NCBI RefSeq assembly: GCF_022352055.1
Contig: NZ_JAKRWM010000004.1
Span: forward strand, 124,001 to 188,000
Source: Cohnella mopanensis
Lineage (GTDB): Bacteria; Bacillota; Bacilli; Paenibacillales; Paenibacillaceae
DNA length: 64,000 bases
Reading direction: 5' to 3'
Both the position numbers and the translations under genes were made by a program. The notes under the pieces are model-generated. The model searched no databases, was not told where the DNA came from, and worked only from the letters and a program-made list of their open reading frames with translations. Shown here in pieces: positions 54,488 through 63,185 of this stretch (position 1 is the stretch's first letter; each line of letters begins with the position of its first letter).

Positions 54488-54700
54488 ATGATGAATGAAG
54501 ATGTTCTGGAAAATACAATCAAAGTACAAAGAGCCAGAATGAATCTTACCCAAGAGCAGTTGGCAGAATGGGTCGGAGTGACTAGAAAAACGATCAATAC
54601 AATCGAAAACGGCAAGTTTATTCCGAGTACGAAATTAGCCATTAAATTGGCAAGGGTATTTGGAGTTCCTGTGGAGGAACTGTTTATACTCAAGGACTAA
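54488..54700 (+). CDS. Small XRE-family DNA-binding protein
   Basis: 70 residues, almost only a Cro/CI helix-turn-helix: IKVQRARMNLTQEQLAEWVG and TRKTINTIENGKFIPSTKLA. The C-terminus FGVPVEELFIL is typical of YozG/YvaO-like repressors. It follows the membrane protein gene and probably controls the pair through the palindrome at 53986. Confidence 0.9.
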   Translation: MMNEDVLENTIKVQRARMNLTQEQLAEWVGVTRKTINTIENGKFIPSTKLAIKLARVFGVPVEELFILKD

Positions 54701-54797
54701 CGAATTTGATTGTTTACCGCATAAACAAAGTCTGCTAATCTAAACTTGTTGTCTGTGGCAACTTTCTAGCATCTGAGATAGGGAGGGGAAGATTTCG

Positions 54798-55658
54798 ATG
54801 ACTAATAAAGTTAAAAAAGTAGTCGTAACCGGCGGAAGCGGCATGTTGGGCCGATGGGTCGTTAGGCATTTGGTTGAGCATGGCTATGAGGTGCTGAACG
54901 TCGATACACGCCAACCGGAGGAGCCACTGTGCCCTACGCTCATCGTGGATCTTGAAGATTTAGGTCAGACTTACGGTGCGCTAGCCGGCGCGGATGCGGT
55001 CGTTCATATGGCGGCAATTCCTAGAGCGGGTATGGTACCGCCCGAAGCGACGTTCCGCAACAACGTCATGTCTACATATAATGTTTTGGAAGCGGCTTCA
55101 GGGCTCGGGATCAAGAAAGCGGTTATCGCTTCCAGCGAATCGTCGTACGGAATTTGCTTTGCCGTTCATCCGTTCGGTCCGCAATACGTGCCGATGGATG
55201 AGGCGCATCCGCAACTGCCGCAGGACAGCTACGGTTTGTCCAAGGTGGTGGGCGAGTTGACGGCGGATATGTTCTACCGCAGATCCGGCATTCAAGTCGT
55301 GTCGCTACGTCTGGGCAACGTGATTCCACCGGAGTGGTATGAACGGTTCCCATCGTGGATCAATAACCCGGAGGAGCGCGAACGGATTCTGTGGAGCTAT
55401 ATCGATACGCGTGACGCTGCAGAAGCTTGCCGTCTTGCGATTGAAGCGGAAGGACTCGGTTCCGTTGCGCTTAATCTCGGATCGAATGAGACAAGCATGG
55501 CTGTTCCAAGCCGCGAGCTGATGGCCGCGCGTTATCCGGAAGTGACCGACTTCCGCGCTCCGCTTGAAGGGCATGAAGCGCTGCTCAATAGCGAGAAAGC
55601 CATGAAATTACTCGGCTGGGAGCCAAAATACAAGTGGCGCGAGCAGCTCGGCAAATAA
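54798..55658 (+). CDS. NAD-dependent epimerase/dehydratase (extended SDR)
   Basis: 286 residues. NAD-binding TGGSGMLGRW at the N-terminus, the VVHMAAIP strand, SSESSYG with the catalytic Ser and YGLSK (Tyr/Lys). LRLGNVIPPEW and the late YIDTRDAAEAC complete the extended SDR pattern. Sugar nucleotide or uronate-type substrate possible; not assignable. Followed by a terminator. Confidence 0.88.
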   Translation: MTNKVKKVVVTGGSGMLGRWVVRHLVEHGYEVLNVDTRQPEEPLCPTLIVDLEDLGQTYGALAGADAVVHMAAIPRAGMVPPEATFRNNVMSTYNVLEAASGLGIKKAVIASSESSYGICFAVHPFGPQYVPMDEAHPQLPQDSYGLSKVVGELTADMFYRRSGIQVVSLRLGNVIPPEWYERFPSWINNPEERERILWSYIDTRDAAEACRLAIEAEGLGSVALNLGSNETSMAVPSRELMAARYPEVTDFRAPLEGHEALLNSEKAMKLLGWEPKYKWREQLGK

Positions 55659-55667
55659 TCGATTCGT

Positions 55668-55718
55668 AAGAGGTTGCCCCGTTCTCGTGGTTGGTCGAGA
55701 GGGTCAATCTCTTTTTTT
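55668..55718 (+). terminator. Terminator after SDR gene
   Basis: AAGAGGTTG pairs with CAATCTCTT (one G-T pair); inner CTCG/CGAG; then a T-run. Confidence 0.8.
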
Positions 55719-55735
55719 GCTTAAATCTATCAGCG

Positions 55736-55753
55736 AAGAAGGTGTACCTTCTT
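55736..55753 (+). promoter_or_regulatory. Palindrome covering ribosome site and start codon
   Basis: AAGAAGGTGTACCTTCTT: AAGAAGG/CCTTCTT can form a 7-bp RNA stem with loop TGTA. It includes the AGAAGG ribosome site and the first two bases of the TTG start. Confidence 0.6.
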
Positions 55754-56651
55754 GAGTTATATTCTGCTCCTGCTAGCGACATTGGCATGGAGCTTTGTCG
55801 GGGTACTTGTCAAAACGGCATCGACGATGGTGGACAGCGCCATTATTTCGTTCGCGCGCTTTTTTTTCGGCGTGATCTGTCTCGGTATTTATCTGTTTAT
55901 TCGCGATGGTAAAATTCAGGTCCGCTTGGGGATGAAATGGATCTGGATTGGCGCAATCGGGAAAGCGGCTAATTATGCGGCTGAGAATATAGCCTTGAAA
56001 ATCGGATACTCCTACGGGAATATTCTCGTTCAGCCTGTTCAGACCGTCGTTCTTTTGCTTGCGGCGGGACTGCTGTTCAAGGAAAAAATATCGACCCGCG
56101 GCTGGATGGCCGCGATATTCTGCGTTGCCGGCGTCATCGTTGTCGGTTGGAACGGTACGCCGCTTAACGAGCTTGCTCAAGGTGGCGGTCTAACGACGTT
56201 GTTGTTCACGCTAGCGGGCATCGGTGCTGCCATACACGTATTAAGCCAGAGGATGCTCCTTAAGACGATGGACAACGGCAACATGAACTTATCCGTTTTC
56301 TTAATGAGTACAATAATCGTCGCCGCTCCGATCCCGATCCAATCCCACGGTTTTATCGGTCCGATTACGGTGTGGGCGTGGGTGGCTTTGGTGCTGCTTG
56401 GCGTCATTACAGGCCTCAGCTTTTTCTGGTTTGCGGAAGCCATCAAGCGGGTGCCGTTCGCCGTCGTCGCGATTGTCGGCAATTGCACCGTTCTTTTTGC
56501 GATATTGTGGTCCTATTTATTTTTCCGAGACCCTATCACCATCTACATCATTAGCGGTACGCTGATCTTCGTAACGGGACTCTTATTATTGAATTTTCCG
56601 ATGCCGCGCCGAAGAATCAAGAAGACGGCCACTTATGCGCATTCCAAATAG
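55752..56651 (+). CDS. EamA/DMT-family transporter
   Basis: 299 residues, ten membrane segments in two EamA repeats (LLATLAWSFVGVLVKTAS, then LAGIGAAIHVLSQRML). It starts at TTG with AGAAGG 8-9 nt upstream, within a palindrome that could hide both. Metabolite exporter of unknown substrate. It lies between its own terminator and that of the upstream SDR gene. Confidence 0.88.
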   Translation: MSYILLLLATLAWSFVGVLVKTASTMVDSAIISFARFFFGVICLGIYLFIRDGKIQVRLGMKWIWIGAIGKAANYAAENIALKIGYSYGNILVQPVQTVVLLLAAGLLFKEKISTRGWMAAIFCVAGVIVVGWNGTPLNELAQGGGLTTLLFTLAGIGAAIHVLSQRMLLKTMDNGNMNLSVFLMSTIIVAAPIPIQSHGFIGPITVWAWVALVLLGVITGLSFFWFAEAIKRVPFAVVAIVGNCTVLFAILWSYLFFRDPITIYIISGTLIFVTGLLLLNFPMPRRRIKKTATYAHSK

Positions 56652-56692
56652 CGATGTCCTGAGGGTATTTTAGAATTTGCAATTCAATTAAA

Positions 56693-56731
56693 GAAAGGAC
56701 AGGACAGGGGGCCGCCCTGTCCTGTCCTTTC
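56693..56731. terminator. Bidirectional terminator between EamA and aldo-keto reductase genes
   Basis: 17-bp perfect stem (56693-56709 with 56715-56731) containing tandem GGACA units, 5-nt loop; T-rich on both outgoing sides. Confidence 0.85.
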
Positions 56732-56779
56732 TTAATAGATGAGGATAAACGCGTGATGAGTTTACCGTTCGATCAAGGT

Positions 56780-57631
56780 TTACAGATCGACTCTCAAGGT
56801 GCCCAGCATCTTGGCGAATTTTGGATCGTGGTAGGAAAGGAAAAGACTTTTCTGCGTATCGAGGGCGGAAATTTGTTCGATATCGTCCGCGCTCAACTCA
56901 AAATCGAAAATGTCGAAGTTTTCGACGATCCGCTCTTTTCTCACCGATTTTGGAATTACAACGACTTCACGCTGAACAAGCCAGCGCAACACGACCTGGG
57001 CGACGGACTTGTTGTGTTTTTCTGCGATCGAGGCCAGCACTTCGTTGCCGAACATGTTGTTAAGTCCTTCAGCGAACGGCGCCCACGACTGGTGTTGAAC
57101 TCCCTGCTCTTTCATAAAAGCGGCGCTCTCAGTCTGCTGGTAGAACGGGTGCGTTTCGATCTGGTTGACGGCGGGCACGATTTCGTTATGCACGATGAGG
57201 TCCATCAGACGGTCGGGCAGGAAGTTGCTGACACCGATCGCCTTGATCTTGCCTTCGCGGTACAGGTCTTCCATCGCACGCCAAGAGCCGTAGTAATCGC
57301 CGAACGGCTGGTGAATAAGGTATAGATCGAGATATTCGAGCTGTAGCTTCTTTAAGGATTTGGCAAACGCCAGCTTGGCACTCTCGTAGCCGGCATCCTG
57401 AACCCAGAGCTTGGTCGTGATGAACAGCTCCTCACGCGGTACGCCGCTGCGCTTGATCGCGCGTCCGACCGCTTCCTCATTCAGATAACCGGCGGCCGTG
57501 TCGATCAGGCGGTAACCGGCCATCAGCGCTTCATATACCGCGTTCTCGCACTCCTCAGCGTCGGGAATCTGGTAGACGCCGAAGCCGATGATCGGCATTT
57601 TCACTCCGTTGTTCAATGTTACGGTTTGCAT
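56780..57631 (-). CDS. Aldo/keto reductase
   Basis: 283 residues, (beta/alpha)8 NADPH oxidoreductase. The catalytic tetrad is visible: Asp and Tyr in [10 protein letters not shown] near residue 44, Lys in TTKLW near 73 and His in YLIHQP near 107. [11 protein letters not shown] binds the cofactor phosphate. It reduces aldehydes such as methylglyoxal or other carbonyls. Its promoter is of MerR type and the MerR gene is divergent. Confidence 0.92.
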   Translation of the reverse strand: MQTVTLNNGVKMPIIGFGVYQIPDAEECENAVYEALMAGYRLIDTAAGYLNEEAVGRAIKRSGVPREELFITTKLWVQDAGYESAKLAFAKSLKKLQLEYLDLYLIHQPFGDYYGSWRAMEDLYREGKIKAIGVSNFLPDRLMDLIVHNEIVPAVNQIETHPFYQQTESAAFMKEQGVQHQSWAPFAEGLNNMFGNEVLASIAEKHNKSVAQVVLRWLVQREVVVIPKSVRKERIVENFDIFDFELSADDIEQISALDTQKSLFLSYHDPKFAKMLGTLRVDL

Positions 57632-57735
57632 TGTAACTCCTCCCAGTGTTCAAATGTATAACAGCAAACGGCGCGTATCCCGGGAATCGGGTACTGCAGC
57701 GGGGATTCCGCTTACGGCTGATTTGCATTACAATA

Positions 57736-57766
57736 AGCTTAGTACCTTCGTGTTACACGAAGTCAA
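57736..57766 (-). promoter_or_regulatory. MerR-controlled promoter of aldo/keto reductase gene
   Basis: On the minus strand TTGACT (57766-57761) and TAAGCT (57741-57736) lie 19 bp apart. The dyad CTTCGTGT-T-ACACGAAG (57746-57762), 8-bp perfect arms, fills the spacer: the standard geometry for activation by MerR through DNA distortion. Confidence 0.85.
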
Positions 57767-57804
57767 GCCGTATTCAAAAATTTATTTTCCAAGGAGGATT
57801 TCAC

Positions 57805-58254
57805 ATGTATACGGTCAAAGAAGCCGCCCAGATAACGGGACTCACCGAGCACGCCGTGCGCTTTTACACGGATAAAGGCCTGGTGCCAAGCGTACAACGC
57901 AATCAAAACAACATTCGGATGTTCGACGAAGAATCGATCAACTGGCTGCATGGCGTCAAATGCCTCAAGCAATCCGGGATGCCGATTGAAGTCATTAAAA
58001 TGTACGTCGATCTCTGTCTCGAAGGGGACTCGACCATTCCGCAACGCTGCACACTCATGATGGAGCATAAAGAAGCGGCGCTCGTTAAGCTCGAAGAAGC
58101 CAAACAGCACGTTGCCCATTTGGAACAAAAAACCGACCTATATCAGGCAATTCTGGAGCACCGCTCTCCAGACACGACCAATCCCGGCAACTGGGACAAA
58201 ATTCTGCATATGCATTGTGACGTATTTTACTCGCCCTCTGTTCGGAAGGCGTGA
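57805..58254 (+). CDS. MerR family transcriptional regulator
   Basis: 149 residues from the ATG at 57805, seven bases after AAGGAGG. YTVKEAAQITGLTEHAVRFYTDKGLVPSVQRNQNNIRMFDEESI is the winged helix; a coiled coil follows (about 80-120). Cys54, Cys71 and Cys80 might sense electrophiles, as in AdhR/YyaN-type carbonyl-stress regulators (inference). Target: the divergent aldo/keto reductase. Confidence 0.9.
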   Translation: MYTVKEAAQITGLTEHAVRFYTDKGLVPSVQRNQNNIRMFDEESINWLHGVKCLKQSGMPIEVIKMYVDLCLEGDSTIPQRCTLMMEHKEAALVKLEEAKQHVAHLEQKTDLYQAILEHRSPDTTNPGNWDKILHMHCDVFYSPSVRKA

Positions 58255-58381
58255 GAGATATTCGTGAGCACATCAACCGCTCTGAAGAAAATCTTCGGAT
58301 TAAAACTCCTGATTGGCTTGGCAATGAACAAGATCCACATCAGTCTAGATTGAACTAACGGGACACGATAACTCAATATAG

Positions 58382-58439
58382 CAGCGGTAGTCTAGGACTT
58401 TATTTTTCTCGTCCAAGGCTGCCGTTGTTTCCTTTTTTT
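58382..58439 (+). terminator. Strong terminator-like hairpin downstream of merR
   Basis: CAGCGGTAG/CTGCCGTTG (with G-T pairs) continued by CTAGGAC/GTCCAAG, then TTTCCTTTTTTT. Confidence 0.7.
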
Positions 58440-58462
58440 GGGTCAGTCTAAAACTTTATTTT
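58389..58462. repeat. Two direct copies of an 18-bp motif
   Basis: AGTCTAGGACTTTATTTT (58389-58406) and AGTCTAAAACTTTATTTT (58445-58462), two mismatches, 56 bp apart, in the gap before lysR. The gap 58255-58479 holds no gene. Confidence 0.6.
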
Positions 58463-58479
58463 CAACGAACGTCTAGGGG

Positions 58480-59379
58480 TTACTTATCTTTAGCGGGCTT
58501 GCTCTTCCCGTCAATGTCCTCTCTTACGAACTGCATGAACAGCCTTCTCGATGATGCTTCTAGATATTCGCGGCTGCGCGGCTGCAATAGTCCAATCTGA
58601 ATGAAAGGCTCGCTCATTTCAACTTCGATCTGTACGACATCCTTATTTAGATGTGTCGAATCAAGTACCGCTCCGACCGAAGAGGTCTGCCTTACAAAAT
58701 GGGGAATGGCAGAAATCTGACTTACGGTGCTTAGAGTCGGTGAGGACTCGAACCTCGAAAATTGTTTGGCTAATCGAAGGTAGTACAAGCAAGTGCTTCC
58801 TCCGGCTATGATCGGATATTCTAGAATCTCTTGGAATGGAATAGGGCTTAGTCCGCTTAAAGGATGATTGCGGTCAACGATAAAAGCGATCTTCTCCTGA
58901 TAAAGCGGTTCAAAGTGAAAGGAAGACAGGTTGGTAGGCTCGCCGCAGATGGCGAAATCCAGCTCCTTCCGCAGGACGGATTGCGAGAGGGAATCGGTGT
59001 TCCCCATGACGAAGTGACATTCGATTTTTGGTTTATGCTCATGGAATTTGCGTAAGGCGTTCGGAAAGACGGTGCCCATCATCGATTCGATTCCTCCGAT
59101 ATGAAGCGTCCCCACCTCGTCATGCCCCAAAGCTTTGGTCAGTTCCGTTACGTAGTTCCAATGCTGAATGAGCTTGTCGATTTCCTCCGCGAAGACTTGC
59201 CCGGCAGTTGTCAGTTGCGCATCCCATCCTCTGTGGAAGAGCTGTATGCCCAGCTCTTTTTCCAGACGTTGAATTTGGCTTGTAATGGTAGACTGCGCAT
59301 AATTCAATTTCTCCGCAGCTCGCGAGAAAGTTCCTTCTTGGAGAATGGTCTTGAAAGCCGTAAGTTCTTTCAGATCCAT
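58480..59379 (-). CDS. LysR family transcriptional regulator
   Basis: 299 residues from the ATG at 59379 (AGGTG 6 nt upstream). N-terminal helix-turn-helix: LTAFKTILQEGTFSRAAEKLNYAQSTITSQIQRLEKELG. Effector domain from about residue 93 (GTLHIGGIESMMGTVFPN). It is divergent from a tautomerase gene, an arrangement that recalls yusT/yusQ of Bacillus subtilis. A 14-bp inverted repeat lies between them. Confidence 0.9.
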   Translation of the reverse strand: MDLKELTAFKTILQEGTFSRAAEKLNYAQSTITSQIQRLEKELGIQLFHRGWDAQLTTAGQVFAEEIDKLIQHWNYVTELTKALGHDEVGTLHIGGIESMMGTVFPNALRKFHEHKPKIECHFVMGNTDSLSQSVLRKELDFAICGEPTNLSSFHFEPLYQEKIAFIVDRNHPLSGLSPIPFQEILEYPIIAGGSTCLYYLRLAKQFSRFESSPTLSTVSQISAIPHFVRQTSSVGAVLDSTHLNKDVVQIEVEMSEPFIQIGLLQPRSREYLEASSRRLFMQFVREDIDGKSKPAKDK

Positions 59380-59392
59380 CGATGTCACCTCT

Positions 59393-59438
59393 ATCTGTAT
59401 AATTGATCGAGATCATTATCTTATTCAATTATACAGAT
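59393..59438. promoter_or_regulatory. Large inverted repeat in lysR/tautomerase divergent region
   Basis: ATCTGTATAATTGA (59393-59406) and TCAATTATACAGAT (59425-59438), 14-bp perfect arms with 18 bp between. Each arm contains TATAAT on one strand, so the arms may overlap both divergent -10 elements. Confidence 0.75.
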
Positions 59439-59488
59439 TAAATTTCGAGGCGTACAATGAGGACATCCCGAAGAAGGAGTGAAATGAG

Positions 59489-59893
59489 ATGCCATTCATC
59501 AGAGTCAGCTACTTGGAACAGCAATACGAGACCCACCAGCTCGAACGGATAAGTCAAGCGATCATGAGCGCATTAATTCAGCACTTCCATGTGCCGGAGG
59601 ATGATTTGTTCCAGGTTTTCCATGCGCATAAGCCGGGGGAGTTTTATTATAGTCACGACTATTTGAACATTGAACGAAGCAGCGGCCTGCTTTATATCCA
59701 AATTACGCTGAAATCCGGCAGAACAACGGAGCAGAAATCAAGCTTTTATGCGACGTTGGCTGAGGAATTATCGACGACGCTTTACATGAGAAAAGAAGAT
59801 GTCTTCATTGTGCTCGTCGATACGGAATTCGAAGATTGGTCGTTTGGGAACGGGATTGCTCAAATGCTGCAGCGTCCGGTTAACGAGGCGTGA
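59489..59893 (+). CDS. Tautomerase superfamily protein (YusQ-like)
   Basis: 134 residues. After Met removal the N-terminal proline (MPFIRVSY) is the catalytic base of the 4-oxalocrotonate tautomerase/MIF superfamily. LFQVFHAHKPGEF and the second repeat-like half (LLYIQITLKSGRTTEQKSSFYATLAEEL) fit the fused, two-repeat members. Substrate unknown. Good ribosome site (GAAGGAG). Confidence 0.85.
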   Translation: MPFIRVSYLEQQYETHQLERISQAIMSALIQHFHVPEDDLFQVFHAHKPGEFYYSHDYLNIERSSGLLYIQITLKSGRTTEQKSSFYATLAEELSTTLYMRKEDVFIVLVDTEFEDWSFGNGIAQMLQRPVNEA

Positions 59894-59930
59894 TACGGCG
59901 CATCGGCAAATAATGCGAGCGATAAGAGTA

Positions 59931-59967
59931 AAGCACAGGGCTGGGCTGATCGCCGAGCTCTGTGCTT
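59931..59967. terminator. Hairpin between convergent tautomerase and kinase genes
   Basis: AAGCACAG/CTGTGCTT with an inner GCT-GGC/GCC-AGC pairing; poor T-run. Confidence 0.6.
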
Positions 59968-59990
59968 GATGGTTAGCTCATTGGAAAGGG

Positions 59991-62900
59991 CTACTGTTTA
60001 TAATGTTTAGCAACGATAAACGAAACCGAGGTTCCTGAACCCAATTTACTCTCAACTCTCAAGCCGCTGCCGGAAAACTGTTTTAATCTCCTATCCGTAT
60101 TCAACAGTCCGATTCCCGAGCGCCCGGTCGACTGCCGATCCAGAATATTCTTGACCCTTTCTTCTTCGATTCCTACGCCGTTATCGGATACGCATATCTC
60201 GACGGATCGGCCGAGATCGGTAATTCGAATTCGGACTTCCCCGCCGGCATTTCGTTTTAATACCCCATGCGTAACCGCATTTTCGACAAGCGGCTGGATG
60301 GTCAAGGGAGGGATATGGATGTTCACGTCAGCGTCGACTTCCAACACTGCCTGAAGCCTTTCCTCGAAGCGTTCCTTCTGAATATACAAGTAAGAGCGAA
60401 TAAGATTAAGTTCTCGGTCAAGTGGCATGGACTGATCGGTATTTTGAAAATCGATGCCGAGCCTAAAATAATTAGTTAATTCCTGGACGAGCTTATCCAT
60501 CTTGGCCGTATCTATCTTGCTTAGGGCGGATACCGAGTTAAACGTATTGATCATAAAATGAGGCTTGATCTGGGCTTGCAGTATCGCCGCTTCCATCCGC
60601 AATCGTTCGTTGACCGATCTCTTCAGATTCGTTAATGATCGGACTCTAATCTTCAGCTCCGTCGCATTCACCGGTTTCGTGACGTAGTCGTTGGCACCGG
60701 AGAGAAATCCCGCCTCAATGTCCCTATCCTGATTGCTCGCCGTCAAGAGAAGAATGGGGAGCTCCGTGATGGAGAACCGTTCACGAATTCGCGCGGTCAG
60801 TTCATAACCGGACATGATCGGCATCGTCACATCGGAAATGATCAAATCCCACCGGCCGGATTTCAGCAGCGCGAGCGCTTCATCGCCGTTAATCGCAGTG
60901 ACGACTTCATAAGCCTCCTCCGCGAAAATCGTTCTCAGCACATTGAGATTAATCGGATCGTCATCGACAGCCAGCAAACGAATCCGGTCTGAAGACGGGG
61001 TGTTAAATTGTTCGACATAAACAGTCGTTAGGTTATCAACCGCACTGTCGCCTTCGGATACGATAGCGGTCGCCGCTATTAGCGGTGCCGCCAACTCTTC
61101 AATAGTTCCATTCGCGATAAGCTTTAATGTAAATGTGAATACGGACCCCTCATTCGGCTTGGAGCGGACGGTCAGAGTTCCTCCATGCATCTCGACAAGC
61201 TGTTTGCAGATGCTGAGCCCGAGTCCGAATCCGCCCCTGAGCGAAGCCTCTTCCGTTGAGGCCTGCTCGTAGGGCTCGAATGCCTTGCCCAGCATGTCCG
61301 TATCCATCCCGATACCCGTATCCGTAACGGATACGCTAGCCCAGCCTGCCTGCACCTCCGCCTCTACCGCTACTTCGCCCGCATTCGAATATTTGACGGC
61401 GTTGTGTAGTAGATTGAACAGGATTTGATTCAGTCTGTACTCGTCGGCATGTACAAGAGGGAAACCGGCCGGTATACGGTTGATCAGTTGGATCGGCTTG
61501 CCTTCGGTCATAAAACGAAGCATATCGATGACGCTTGAAGCTACGCCGTGGACGGATATATCCGTAAGGTTCAGGCTTATTCGGTTTTCCTTCAATCGGG
61601 CCATATCCAGCAGATCGTTCAAAATATAGGACATACGTCGGCCGACCTGAACTAGCATCTGCAGGTCGTTAACGCTATTCACTCCGAGCTTGTCCTGTTC
61701 TCTCTCCGAGACCGATTGCGAGATGTTAATAATGCCGTGCAGCGGATTGCGCAGTTCATGGGCGACGGTCGACAGGAAATCGTCTTTTTTCTTGTCCGCT
61801 TGTTGAAGCGTATCCGCCAGTTGACGAGACTCCTCCGACAGTCGGGAGAAGCGCTTGAACCAGAACGCCGAAAAGCAAATCATCGCGATGATAAGATCGA
61901 AAGGGTAAGAGATCATCTCGATGCTGAACGCATTAAGAATGACGAGCCAGATCAAACTGTTGATCGCCGCTATGGCCGCCAAGAGCAAGAAGATATTGTT
62001 CGCGTCTATTCTGGTCGTCGATCTGTACATGATGACCGGCATACAAAGACAAGGGATGAACATAAGAACGAAATACAAGACTTGCAGAGAAAGCACAACG
62101 GGTAAAGGCAAAACCCATACGGATAATAGCGCAATGCCGCATAACAGCTCATAAGCAAGAGAAGCCCTGCCTCGCAGCAATATCGGCAGCTTGTCTTTGA
62201 TTAATTGATGCAGCAGGTACCCGCCGGATAGCATAGCAATATAAATGAACTTCAACCCCCACTCCAACGTGAAGGGAACCCATGAATACAATAATCTATC
62301 GCCGTCCATGAGCGTCGCGAGAATAATGAAAGCAATCATCAGGGAGAAGTAAATCAGTTTCTTGTCCCGGTCTCCCACCAGGTACAAGATAAAGCCGTAC
62401 AGAACGTGAATCGCATAAGCGACGCAAGCGACCCACACCATATCCCTGGAAAAGCTCAAGTCGGCTCTTAGCGTGTTTTCCAGTCCGAAATTAACCGAAC
62501 GCAAGATCCCTCCATTGAGGGGGTCATCGAAATTCGACACTTGGATGACGAGCTCGATCTCTCTCTCGTCATGCAATGTAAAGTACGCCGTATAAGGAAC
62601 GTCTAACGGCGTATAGTTCTCTTTGCTCGCGGCCGGTTGGCCGGAATGGCCTAGAAGCCGTTCGTTGATATACACTTCCGATGAACTTTTACTGCTCGGT
62701 ACGCGGATGCCGTAAGACTTACCTTTGTCGGGATCCACCAGAATGGTTAAGCGGTAAGTGCCGAAGCCATACTTATCGTTGCCGTAAGGATGATCGTCGA
62801 ATGTCCAATTGCCCGGAACTTGGATCAACCTGCTCGGAGAGGGCATATCGGACGGGGATGAACCGTTGGGATAACGGAGTTCGCCAGGGTAGAACTCCCA

Positions 62901-63089
62901 TTCTCCGTTTAGAGAAAGGGAATGCTCGTTCAGAGAGTCCCAGCCCCGCAAGTCCAATACGCCCTTAACTGCAACCGGATTGGGACTAGCCGAGTTTTGG
63001 TGTAGCCACAAATAACGGAAACCCGTCAAAGCTGTCAAAAACAGTACGCATACTATCCATATTTTTCTTGTTGGCATCATACTCTTCAT
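59991..63089 (-). CDS. Hybrid sensor with 7TMR-DISM input, HisKA kinase, receiver and LytS-type kinase
   Basis: 1032 residues. Signal-anchor (about 8-28); extracytoplasmic galactose-binding-like domain (about 40-210); seven membrane segments (about 215-415); HisKA with phospho-His in FLSTVAHELRNPLHG (about 440); HATPase domain (DTGIGM, GFGLGLSIC); receiver LLAVDDDPINLNV with Asp in ISDVTMP and Lys in YVTKP (about 705-820). Then comes a second kinase core of the LytS type, LQAQIKPHFMINTFNSVSAL (about 840), with its own HATPase (PLVENAVTHG, DNGVGI). Two kinase modules around one receiver is unusual. No separate output regulator is adjacent. Input is possibly a carbohydrate ligand (inference). 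Confidence 0.92.
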   Translation of the reverse strand: MKSMMPTRKIWIVCVLFLTALTGFRYLWLHQNSASPNPVAVKGVLDLRGWDSLNEHSLSLNGEWEFYPGELRYPNGSSPSDMPSPSRLIQVPGNWTFDDHPYGNDKYGFGTYRLTILVDPDKGKSYGIRVPSSKSSSEVYINERLLGHSGQPAASKENYTPLDVPYTAYFTLHDEREIELVIQVSNFDDPLNGGILRSVNFGLENTLRADLSFSRDMVWVACVAYAIHVLYGFILYLVGDRDKKLIYFSLMIAFIILATLMDGDRLLYSWVPFTLEWGLKFIYIAMLSGGYLLHQLIKDKLPILLRGRASLAYELLCGIALLSVWVLPLPVVLSLQVLYFVLMFIPCLCMPVIMYRSTTRIDANNIFLLLAAIAAINSLIWLVILNAFSIEMISYPFDLIIAMICFSAFWFKRFSRLSEESRQLADTLQQADKKKDDFLSTVAHELRNPLHGIINISQSVSEREQDKLGVNSVNDLQMLVQVGRRMSYILNDLLDMARLKENRISLNLTDISVHGVASSVIDMLRFMTEGKPIQLINRIPAGFPLVHADEYRLNQILFNLLHNAVKYSNAGEVAVEAEVQAGWASVSVTDTGIGMDTDMLGKAFEPYEQASTEEASLRGGFGLGLSICKQLVEMHGGTLTVRSKPNEGSVFTFTLKLIANGTIEELAAPLIAATAIVSEGDSAVDNLTTVYVEQFNTPSSDRIRLLAVDDDPINLNVLRTIFAEEAYEVVTAINGDEALALLKSGRWDLIISDVTMPIMSGYELTARIRERFSITELPILLLTASNQDRDIEAGFLSGANDYVTKPVNATELKIRVRSLTNLKRSVNERLRMEAAILQAQIKPHFMINTFNSVSALSKIDTAKMDKLVQELTNYFRLGIDFQNTDQSMPLDRELNLIRSYLYIQKERFEERLQAVLEVDADVNIHIPPLTIQPLVENAVTHGVLKRNAGGEVRIRITDLGRSVEICVSDNGVGIEEERVKNILDRQSTGRSGIGLLNTDRRLKQFSGSGLRVESKLGSGTSVSFIVAKHYKQ

Positions 63090-63185
63090 TTCGACATCAC
63101 TTGCGGTATTCCTCTTGGGATGGGATTGAAGCTGAGCTTACAACTGCTTATGAACGTATGCTAAACTGATATAGGAGGCGATCCA

